Shown piece by piece: positions 54,501 through 61,576 of a DNA stretch of 64,000 bases (its first letter is position 1; every line of letters begins with the position of its first letter). Position numbers and translations under genes: made by a program. The notes under the pieces were generated by a model, which saw nothing but the letters and a program-made list of their open reading frames with translations, searched no databases and was not told where the DNA came from. Location: positions 1 to 64,000 of the forward strand of contig NZ_LQAQ01000111.1 of NCBI RefSeq assembly GCF_001583495.1, in the 5' to 3' direction. Source of the DNA: Flammeovirga sp. SJP92 (GTDB lineage: Bacteria; Bacteroidota; Bacteroidia; Cytophagales; Flammeovirgaceae).

Positions 54501-55555
54501 GAAAGGGTATTCCGGCTGAAGAACAAGAACATATATTCGAGGAATTCTATCAAACCCAAAATAAAACGGATAGAGGCACAGGGCTTGGTTTATCTTTAGT
54601 GAAAAGATTGATTGATGCACATTATGGTACGATTACTTTTGAGAGTAAAGAAGGAGAAGGAACCCGTTTTGTGGTCACACTGCCATTGAGTGATGACTTT
54701 ATGAAGCCCGAAGAAAAAGTGGTGGAAGAGGTGATCAATGAGGTTAGTGATGAAGCTGAGGTGAAAACAAAAGAAGATCACCGTCCTAAGATTCTAATTG
54801 TAGAGGATAATCTTGATATTGCTCATTACTTGAAAAAAGAATTGGAGCATTTATTCTCCGTTACATTAGCACACAATGGAAAAGAAGGTTATCAACAAGT
54901 GGTAAAAATGAAGCCTGATGTGGTCATTTCTGATATTATGATGGCTGAAATGAATGGTATTGAACTCTGTAAAGAAATCAAGAAAAACCCGCATCTCAAC
55001 CATATACCTGTGATTTTATTGACCGCCAAAAGTGCAGATGAAGATCGTTTGGAGGGTATTGAGAGTGGAGCAGATGCTTATATTATTAAGCCTTTCAAAA
55101 CGGAGTTCTTACTAGCCAAAGTGATGAATTTGATTGAGGAAAGAAAACTGACCAAACAGTTTTATGCTTCTAAGAAAGATGAAAATGTCACGCAGGAAGA
55201 TCCAGAAAAAGATACTTTTATCAAGAAAGCCAAAAAGGTGATTGAAGATAATTTGTTGAATGAAGGTTTTGATTCTAAAGCCTTCGCAAAAGAAATGGGT
55301 TTGACCTATGCCACGCTTTACAATAGATTGAAGAAGTACGAAAACGAATCTGCCACGGGTTATATCCGTAAAATCAGATTGGAAAAAGCGGCCGAATTGA
55401 TTGCTAATTCAGATCATTCTATCAAAGAAATTCAATTCTTAGTAGGCTTCAATGATGCCAAATATTTCAGAACGAACTTCAAAAAGCTATTTGATATTAC
55501 TCCTTCTGACTACATGAAAAAGTACAGAAAAGTGGATTTAAAGTCAGATTTATAG
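51509..55555 (+). CDS. Hybrid two-component system regulator (HTCS)
   Basis: The 1,348-1,349-residue single-protein signalling system has, in order: a signal peptide (to IWA near residue 25); a periplasmic beta-propeller sensor of Reg_prop repeats (about 30-690, with repeated IWLGTNNGINQYDG-type blades); a Y_Y_Y domain (about 700-790); one membrane helix (about 794-812); a HisKA domain with His850 in NISHELRTPLTL; an HATPase (DTGKGIP, GTGLGLSL); a receiver with Asp1142 in VVISDIMMAEMNG; and an AraC-type DNA-binding domain (about 1255-1345). In the best-studied cases the propeller binds an oligosaccharide. ATG 51509 is preferred. No susC/susD genes are next to it. Confidence 0.95.
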   Translation: MKSTFRRLIHFLLLALIVSNSIWANEVLNFRTLNPEKGLSHINVTSILQDKHGYIWLGTNNGINQYDGFTVKNYYSSLSEKVGLSSNRISTMYESKAGDLWVGTRDAGLNKFISQSYGFEQYTAGQAFNITSINEDKNGNIWVGELRKGLGLLDIKKKKVAFFQPMDAKVIISEILPLPSGDFLIGTRGSGLYFFNLNTKKFTKVIGHEFLEEGSIRGLILTGTSVFVATYNSIYALEIDENQVSTIKKLPVDESITAISSICLKENQLWVGTKSGLFHVSLLEDYKTTSIVSEKNVLNSLVSNNINSLLIDKSNILWVGTSSGSSYVNLQSLSLRTVHLSALQKENVNVVYEDRLGQTWFGLKSGKLVKYANNTTVEYSSDSKSNYNLNAYGGVEALCEDDYGNLWIGSWGGGLHSISLKEEKAGRAYFKRIDNKYLTSKTITSLAFYDNALFVGTFRKGLNKLSIDKKGNVLKSKQYWRKSEELPLMSNTINYMYVDPFEKCLWTSTPSGLAKIKRKGKKLTYKVYNVINIDGKVNSAFCWEICRSSRSTLWVGTIEKGLSKLTFDPKSLQLVDIKTYTTKDGLPSNSIQSLVFDSLSNYLWVGGKNLTAFDTENEITHVFNTDDGIEGGYFRVNCATQLSDGSLCFASDKALNYILAGKILENKHLPHTIINSLYVFGQPIEQGQELDGEILLEKPLEETQEIIFQHFQNNIEIGFNAMHFGNPEKNSYQYMMEGFDKKWMTTDRRSVVYSNLPFGNYVFKVKSANSDGVWEEAGQEIKITVLTPWWRTKLAYLIYLLIIVAIVYKINRMVINKHKLEQSLELERYKIEKNEELTLMKIRFFVNISHELRTPLTLISSPLETLLKNTSLESNVTEYLNIMKRNSDRLLVLFDQLLDFRKIETGNHKVKFKHTDIVNFTRLVASSFNTLAKDNDINYSFHSFIDFQEAWMDEDIIEKVVYNLVSNSFKNTNEGGDILVELSSNNDDHYQIAITDTGKGIPAEEQEHIFEEFYQTQNKTDRGTGLGLSLVKRLIDAHYGTITFESKEGEGTRFVVTLPLSDDFMKPEEKVVEEVINEVSDEAEVKTKEDHRPKILIVEDNLDIAHYLKKELEHLFSVTLAHNGKEGYQQVVKMKPDVVISDIMMAEMNGIELCKEIKKNPHLNHIPVILLTAKSADEDRLEGIESGADAYIIKPFKTEFLLAKVMNLIEERKLTKQFYASKKDENVTQEDPEKDTFIKKAKKVIEDNLLNEGFDSKAFAKEMGLTYATLYNRLKKYENESATGYIRKIRLEKAAELIANSDHSIKEIQFLVGFNDAKYFRTNFKKLFDITPSDYMKKYRKVDLKSDL

Positions 55556-55661
55556 GCGTTTATGGAAGGGGATCAATATTTCACCCTATCAATTTTAATA
55601 TTTGTTCCCCTTTCATTAATTGTATTTGTGACACCTTTGAGTAAACAAAAACAAAGGCGTT

Positions 55662-57629
55662 ATGAAATGGACTTTATCACAATTACTTTTTTGCTTACTA
55701 TCATTTTTTCAGATTCAATTTTCTTTTGCTCAAACAGAACCTGAGTTAGAAAGTAGTGGTACACGATATGAAATCGACAGCTATGATGATTTATTATTTA
55801 TCTCGCAGAATGATTCATGGTGGGATAAGAGTTTTATTGTGACCAATGCTATAGATGCTACTCCTTCAGGTTCTGGCGATGCTTTATTAGCGTTTTCTCC
55901 TATTGGAAATAGTACCGTAGCCTTTACAGGAAATTTTGATGGAGGTTCTGATGCCGGTCATGTCATTTCGAACTTGTATATCAGTCAGCCTGCGATGGAT
56001 AATGTGGGCATGTTTGGTTACCTCAATAATAATGGTGCTGTAGTTAAAAAAGTAATCCTAGAAGACTTTTTTATTGAAGGGCAAAATAATGTGGGAGCCA
56101 TTGCAGGATATATTGAAAAAGGAAATGCTATCAAGAAAATTGAACTGAGAAAAGGGGCAGGGAATTATAGTGTTAATGTTAGAGGTGGAAATAACACAGG
56201 TGGTGTTGTAGGGTATAATGAAAAAGGAAACATAGAGGATATCGTAGTTAGTGAATTGACCATTGAACATACTACAGGTGTCTCTGCTCAGAATCTTGGA
56301 GGGGTTGTAGGATTAAATTCTAATAGTGCTACGGGGAAGAAAATCACCCGAATTACAATGAATGATGTTGTAATAAATACTGATAATAATAGAGTTGGAG
56401 GTGTAGCTGGTAAAACTACAAATGGGACAGATTTATCGGAAGTCGAGATAAATGGACTAACAATAAACGCTGTCTCTCATGCAGGTGGTATAGTTGGGCA
56501 AAATAAAGCATCAACGGTGAGTACCATTACAGTTGTAGGATTAGATATTATCGTTGATGATCAATATGCTGGCGGAATTGTCGGAAAAAATGATGAAGGA
56601 AGTACTATTGAAAAAGCGGTGGTATCAGGGAAAATAAAGGGAAAAAGAAGAATAGGGGGAATTACTGGTGATAATAATTCATCAAGCAGTGTCAATATGT
56701 CCAATGCTTTTATTGAATTTACATTGCAAACGGATGCGACTCTAATAGGGGGAGTTGTAGGAGGAAATTATACTTCTGCTACCATCACTGAGTCTTATGC
56801 AGTGACAAAAGTGGCTAACATTGGAAATCTATTGTCAGGAGGAATAATTGGCGGAGTAACGGCAAATAATGGAAATCAAAATAACATTTCCGATACCTAT
56901 TTTGATATCAGTGATGAATATATGGGCAATCTAGGAGAGCCTCTTTATGATGTAGTCACCAATAATCAGATGGGTGTGCAAGGTTATGCCACTTCATTAT
57001 TTGAAGACATGGATAATTTTAATTTTACAGGGAATTGGGGAATCAGAGGTTCTGAGGCAGACCCTTATCAAAGACCTTACTTATTGGATATGGATGGGTT
57101 AGAATTGCCTGTAGAACTGATTGCATTTTTTGTAGAAGTAGAGGATGACGTAATTTCTGTAAATTGGACTACCGCTACTGAAGTTAATAATGACTTTTTT
57201 GTTTTAGACTATTCTTATGATCGAAAAAAATGGGAGGAAGTAGCGGTAATCAATGGAAACGGAAATAAGCAAACTCGAACGCATTATATGCTTGAAGAGG
57301 CTCTTGATAATTATAGAAACGGAATAGTATTTTACCGATTAAAACAAGTTGATTTTGATGGAAAGTCTACTTACTACTATCTAGAAGTGAACTTAAATCA
57401 TTCCACTCAAAATATAAAAATCTATCCCACAATTACAGATGATATTGTGACAGTAATCAGAACAGATAACCGTCCAATTCAAATCTTCAATCACGTAGGT
57501 AAAGATTACTCAACGCAAGTTGGAATAGATATAGACCAGAAATTGACGCAGTTATCACTCAGTAAACTTCCTGAAGGATGGTACATCATCAAAGTACATA
57601 ATTCTGTAAAAAGAGTGTATAGGAGATAA
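55662..57629 (+). CDS. Secreted GLUG-repeat protein with a type IX secretion sorting domain
   Basis: The 655-residue product starts with a signal peptide (cleaved after FSFAQ). It then forms repeated GLUG-type blocks (about 110-410; recurring NxGGVVGxN units such as NNTGGVVGYNEKGN and HAGGIVGQNKAS), which fold as a beta-helix in adhesin-like proteins. A WTTATEVNNDFFVLDYS FN3-like strip follows, and a C-terminal T9SS type A domain ends it (IKIYPTITDDIVTV to LPEGWYIIKV). It starts about 100 bases after the HTCS stop, so it is the nearest candidate target of that regulator. Exact substrate or partner is unknown. Confidence 0.85.
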   Translation: MKWTLSQLLFCLLSFFQIQFSFAQTEPELESSGTRYEIDSYDDLLFISQNDSWWDKSFIVTNAIDATPSGSGDALLAFSPIGNSTVAFTGNFDGGSDAGHVISNLYISQPAMDNVGMFGYLNNNGAVVKKVILEDFFIEGQNNVGAIAGYIEKGNAIKKIELRKGAGNYSVNVRGGNNTGGVVGYNEKGNIEDIVVSELTIEHTTGVSAQNLGGVVGLNSNSATGKKITRITMNDVVINTDNNRVGGVAGKTTNGTDLSEVEINGLTINAVSHAGGIVGQNKASTVSTITVVGLDIIVDDQYAGGIVGKNDEGSTIEKAVVSGKIKGKRRIGGITGDNNSSSSVNMSNAFIEFTLQTDATLIGGVVGGNYTSATITESYAVTKVANIGNLLSGGIIGGVTANNGNQNNISDTYFDISDEYMGNLGEPLYDVVTNNQMGVQGYATSLFEDMDNFNFTGNWGIRGSEADPYQRPYLLDMDGLELPVELIAFFVEVEDDVISVNWTTATEVNNDFFVLDYSYDRKKWEEVAVINGNGNKQTRTHYMLEEALDNYRNGIVFYRLKQVDFDGKSTYYYLEVNLNHSTQNIKIYPTITDDIVTVIRTDNRPIQIFNHVGKDYSTQVGIDIDQKLTQLSLSKLPEGWYIIKVHNSVKRVYRR

Positions 57630-57702
57630 TTAGAGCCATCTTTTTAAGATATACCACCTCTTCAATTTAAGATATGACCTCTCAAACTGGTCCTGAACTC
57701 CC

Positions 57703-57710
57703 TAAATTTG
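57703..57710 (+). promoter_or_regulatory. Candidate -7 box of the repeat-rich GLUG gene
   Basis: TAAATTTG fits TAnnTTTG and lies 37 bases before the ATG at 57747. No TTG at normal spacing is evident, so this is only a candidate. Confidence 0.4.
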
Positions 57711-57746
57711 TTAACGAAATGAAACCAACTTATAAACTCAAATGAA

Positions 57747-60700
57747 ATGAAGAAATTTTTACTTTTTAACCTTATTATCCTTTTCAATACTTTTTTATCG
57801 TGGTCTCAAATCAAGCCCGATCAAGGAGATGGATCTTTAGAGAATCCTTTTATAGTATCAACTTTGGAACATTTAAAATGGATTTCTGAAGGTGATGGCG
57901 GAGAGGGCGATGGTACACGCTGGAAGTATTATTTTAAGCAAGTAAATGACATTGATGCAAGTGCCACTTTAACCTGGAATTCAGGGGAAGGCTTTAGACC
58001 TATTGGGTGGTTTAACTCAAGTTCTGATAAAAAGACTTTTAAAGGAGTTTACGATGGGAATGGTTTTGCAATCCATTATCTTGTGATCAATCGACCTAAT
58101 GCAAATTATATTGGATTATTTGGTTATACAGAAAGCGGAACGATTAAGAATTTAACATTGACAAATGTATCAATTGTAGGTTCCCAATATACTGGAGCAT
58201 TAGGAGGAAAGATTGATCTGGAAGGGATTGTTGAAAATGTAAAGGTGAGTGGTACTGTGACTGCATACAGACATTCAGGAGGAGTCTTCGGTGATATCAA
58301 TAATAGTTCATCACTGAATTATGTTTTTTCTTCCGTGAATGTGATGAAAGGAGATTATACTGATGATAAAAACTTCGGGGGTATTGCAGGTAGAGTGTAT
58401 AATAAATCTATCATACAAAATACAATAAGCATTGGTAAAGTTGTAGGTATAGAAAATATTGGAGGAGTAATCGGAGTGGGGCATACTGACCCCTCAAGTA
58501 ATAAAGTGATTACGATTACAAATGTGTATTGGGATAAAGAAACTTCAAATGTGACTACCGATGGGTATAGCGCCGAAACTGTGGGATTGAACACCGCTGA
58601 TTTTTCAGATAAAAATAATTTTACAGGTTTTGATTTTGAAGGAACATGGGGAATTGGAAAACTTACTGTTATTGATAATAACTTAAGACCTTATCTTCAA
58701 ACTGATATTGCAAGTAACCTTTCTGTTGTAACCAATAGTAGTGATTTTGGAAGTGTTACGACTGAAGGTGACTTGTATATCGGTCAAACCATTACGTTAA
58801 CTGCTGTTCCGAAAGAGGGGTATGTATTTGATAAATGGCTTGAAGATGATATCGAAAAAGGTACATCAACAACTTTAAGTTTTGAATTAGGAGCATCTCA
58901 TACGATCGAAGCGATTTTTAAAGCGATTCCAACTTATACTATCACAGTGTTAGATGCAGAAAATGGCACAATCAATCCTGGTACAGTTACCTTGGAAGAA
59001 GGAAGCAATCAAACATTTACGATAGAGGCAAATGCAGGTTATGAGATCTCAGATGTCACAGTAGATGGCGTTTCTCAAGGCGTCATTGAAAGTTATTCAT
59101 TTGAAAACTTAAGTTCAGACCATACGATTGGCGCCACGTTTAGCTTAATTCCACCTACAACTTATACCATCACAGTATCAAATGTAGAAAATGGCGTAAT
59201 CAATCCTGGTACAGTTACTCTGGAAGAAGGAAGCGATCAAACGTTTACGATAGAGGCAAATGCAGGTTATGAAATTAAAGATGTCACAGTAGATGGCGTT
59301 TCTCAAGGCGTCATTGAAAGTTATTCTTTTGAGAATTTAAGTTCAGATCATACAATTGGAGCTACGTTCAGCTTAATTCCACCTACAACTTATACAATCA
59401 CTGTATTAGATGTCGAAAATGGAGTAATTAATCCCGGTACAATTACTTTGGATGAAGGAAGTGATCAAACGTTTACGATAGAGGCAGATGCAGGTTATGA
59501 AATCTCAGATGTCACGGTAGATGGCGTTTCTCAAGGAGTTATTGCAAGTTATTCATTTGAAAACTTAGGTTCAGATCATACAATTAGAGCTACGTTTAGC
59601 TTAATTCCACCAACGACCTATACTATCACGGTGTTAGATGTCGAAAATGGCGTAATCAATCCTGGTACAGTTACTTTGGAAGAAGGGAGTGCTCAAACGT
59701 TTACGATAGAGGCAGATGCAGGTTATGAAATTTCAGATGTCACAGTAGATGGCGTTTCTCAAGGCGTTATTGAAAGTTATTCATTTGAAACCTTAAGTTC
59801 AGATCATACGATTGGAGCTACGTTCAGCTTGATTCCACCAACGACCTATACTATCACGGTATTGGAAGTAGAAAATGGAGCGATCAATCCCGGTACAGTT
59901 ACTTTGGAAGAAGGAAGTGATCAAACGTTTACGATAGAGGCAAATGCAGGTTATGAAATCTCAGATGTCACAGTAGATGGCGTTTTTCAAGGCGTTATCG
60001 AAAGTTATTCATTTGAAAACTTAAGTTCAGACCATACAATTGGAGCTACGTTCAGCTTAATTCCGCCAACGACCTATACAATTACTGTATTAGAAGTAGA
60101 AAATGGAGTAATTAGTCCTGGTACAGTTACTTTGGAAGAAGGAAGCGATCAAATATTTACGATAGAGGCAAATGCAGGTTATGAAATTTCAGATGTTACC
60201 GTAGATGGCGTTTCTCAAGGTGTAATTGAAAGTTATTCATTTGAAAACTTAAGTTCAGACCATACGATTGGAGCCACGTTCAGCTTAATTCCACCTGCAA
60301 CTTATACCATCACAGTATCAGATGTAGAAAATGGGTCAATCAATCCTGGTACAATTACTTTGGATGAAGGAAGCGATCAAACGTTTACGATAGTAGCCGA
60401 AGCAGGTTATGAAATTTCAGATGTCACCGTAGATGGCATTTCTCAAGGTGTAATTGAAAGTTATTCATTTGAAAACATAAGTTCAGATCACACGATTGGC
60501 GCTACGTTTAGTTTAATTCCACCTATAACTTATACAATCACAGTATTAGAAGTAGAAAATGGAGTAATTAGTCCTGGTACAGTTACTTTGGAAGAAGGAA
60601 GCGATCAAACGTTTACGATAGAGGCAAATGCAGGTTATGAAATTTCAGATGTCATAGTAGATGGCGTTTCTCAAGGTGTAGTTGAAAGTTATTCATTTGA

Positions 60701-61442
60701 AGACTTAAGTTCAGATCATACGATTGGCGCTACGTTTAGCTTAATTCCACCAACGACCTATACTATCACAGTGTTAGATGTAGAAAATGGGTCAATTAAT
60801 CCCGGTACAGTTACTTTGGAAGAAGGCAGTGATCAGACATTTACAATCACAGCGGATGAAAATTATATGCTGTCAGATGTTTTAGTAGATGGTGTTTCAG
60901 TTGGTCCTTTGTCCACTTATACTTTTACTGATTTGAAAGCAGATCACACTATTGAAGCAGAATTTAATAGAGTATATTGGATTAATGTCACAGAGACAAC
61001 AAACGGAAGTGTTTCCCCTTCTTCAATGCAAGTGGTAGCAGGACAAAACCAAACATTTATTTTTACTCCTGATGAAGGTTATAGCATCGATGAAGTATTG
61101 ATAAATGGAGAAAGCGTTGGAAGTGTTGAGAGTTATACTTTTATAGAAGTGGAAGCGGATATGACGTTGGAAGTGTTATTTGAACTGGATGAATTACCTA
61201 CTTCGGTAGGAGGTTTAGATCAAGTGAAGATTCAATTAGCACCGAACCCTGTCGAAAATCAGTTACAAGTGAAAGGGATTCCAGCTAATACCGCTGTTGT
61301 TGTTTATGATGTCATTGGAAACCTTGTTTACAAATCCACAACAACCTCAAAAGTACTTGAAATCAATTTCAGTTTGTTAAAGTCTGGCTTGTATATTCTT
61401 CAAGTTGAAAAAATAGGTAACTTTAAAGTTGTTAAACAGTAA
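57747..61442 (+). CDS. Large secreted protein: GLUG block, nine tandem InlB-B-like repeats, T9SS sorting domain
   Basis: The 1,231-residue product has a signal peptide (cleaved after LSWSQ), then a GLUG-type block (about 20-310, with FKGVYDGNGFAIHYLVI and GGIAGRV). A degenerate InlB-B-type unit (about 325-390) and nine near-identical 76-residue units (about 396-1079) follow. Each unit runs TYTITV, NPGTVTLEEGS, YEISDVTVDG, YSFENLSSDHTIGATF. One more divergent unit precedes the type A sorting domain (LAPNPVENQLQVKG, LKSGLYILQVEKIG). It is probably a surface adhesin whose length is set by the repeat count. The ninth unit diverges in its second half and joins the last unit. Confidence 0.9.
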   Translation: MKKFLLFNLIILFNTFLSWSQIKPDQGDGSLENPFIVSTLEHLKWISEGDGGEGDGTRWKYYFKQVNDIDASATLTWNSGEGFRPIGWFNSSSDKKTFKGVYDGNGFAIHYLVINRPNANYIGLFGYTESGTIKNLTLTNVSIVGSQYTGALGGKIDLEGIVENVKVSGTVTAYRHSGGVFGDINNSSSLNYVFSSVNVMKGDYTDDKNFGGIAGRVYNKSIIQNTISIGKVVGIENIGGVIGVGHTDPSSNKVITITNVYWDKETSNVTTDGYSAETVGLNTADFSDKNNFTGFDFEGTWGIGKLTVIDNNLRPYLQTDIASNLSVVTNSSDFGSVTTEGDLYIGQTITLTAVPKEGYVFDKWLEDDIEKGTSTTLSFELGASHTIEAIFKAIPTYTITVLDAENGTINPGTVTLEEGSNQTFTIEANAGYEISDVTVDGVSQGVIESYSFENLSSDHTIGATFSLIPPTTYTITVSNVENGVINPGTVTLEEGSDQTFTIEANAGYEIKDVTVDGVSQGVIESYSFENLSSDHTIGATFSLIPPTTYTITVLDVENGVINPGTITLDEGSDQTFTIEADAGYEISDVTVDGVSQGVIASYSFENLGSDHTIRATFSLIPPTTYTITVLDVENGVINPGTVTLEEGSAQTFTIEADAGYEISDVTVDGVSQGVIESYSFETLSSDHTIGATFSLIPPTTYTITVLEVENGAINPGTVTLEEGSDQTFTIEANAGYEISDVTVDGVFQGVIESYSFENLSSDHTIGATFSLIPPTTYTITVLEVENGVISPGTVTLEEGSDQIFTIEANAGYEISDVTVDGVSQGVIESYSFENLSSDHTIGATFSLIPPATYTITVSDVENGSINPGTITLDEGSDQTFTIVAEAGYEISDVTVDGISQGVIESYSFENISSDHTIGATFSLIPPITYTITVLEVENGVISPGTVTLEEGSDQTFTIEANAGYEISDVIVDGVSQGVVESYSFEDLSSDHTIGATFSLIPPTTYTITVLDVENGSINPGTVTLEEGSDQTFTITADENYMLSDVLVDGVSVGPLSTYTFTDLKADHTIEAEFNRVYWINVTETTNGSVSPSSMQVVAGQNQTFIFTPDEGYSIDEVLINGESVGSVESYTFIEVEADMTLEVLFELDELPTSVGGLDQVKIQLAPNPVENQLQVKGIPANTAVVVYDVIGNLVYKSTTTSKVLEINFSLLKSGLYILQVEKIGNFKVVKQ
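58932..60983 (+). repeat. Nine in-frame tandem repeats of 228 bp
   Basis: Units begin at 58932, 59160, 59388, 59616, 59844, 60072, 60300, 60528 and 60756, exactly 228 bases (76 codons) apart with no length variation. Most base differences between units are silent or conservative, and blocks such as YEISDVTVDGVSQG are kept in nearly every unit. Only the ninth unit departs clearly in its second half. This points to recent duplication or gene conversion. Confidence 0.9.
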
Positions 61443-61576
61443 TTAAACTTCTAAAAGAACCATTTTTTAATATTTATCCTTCCTATTTAGAGATCTTACC
61501 CCCTCAGCAAAAATAGGAAGGGTGTACTTTTGAGGATATGATGAGTGAAATGAACATCGTATTGACTTTTTAATAA

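Noticed and set aside
58932-60983. Regular repeats considered as a CRISPR array
   Set aside because: The repeat period is 228 bases, units are directly adjacent without unique spacers, and they keep an open reading frame throughout, so it is a protein repeat.
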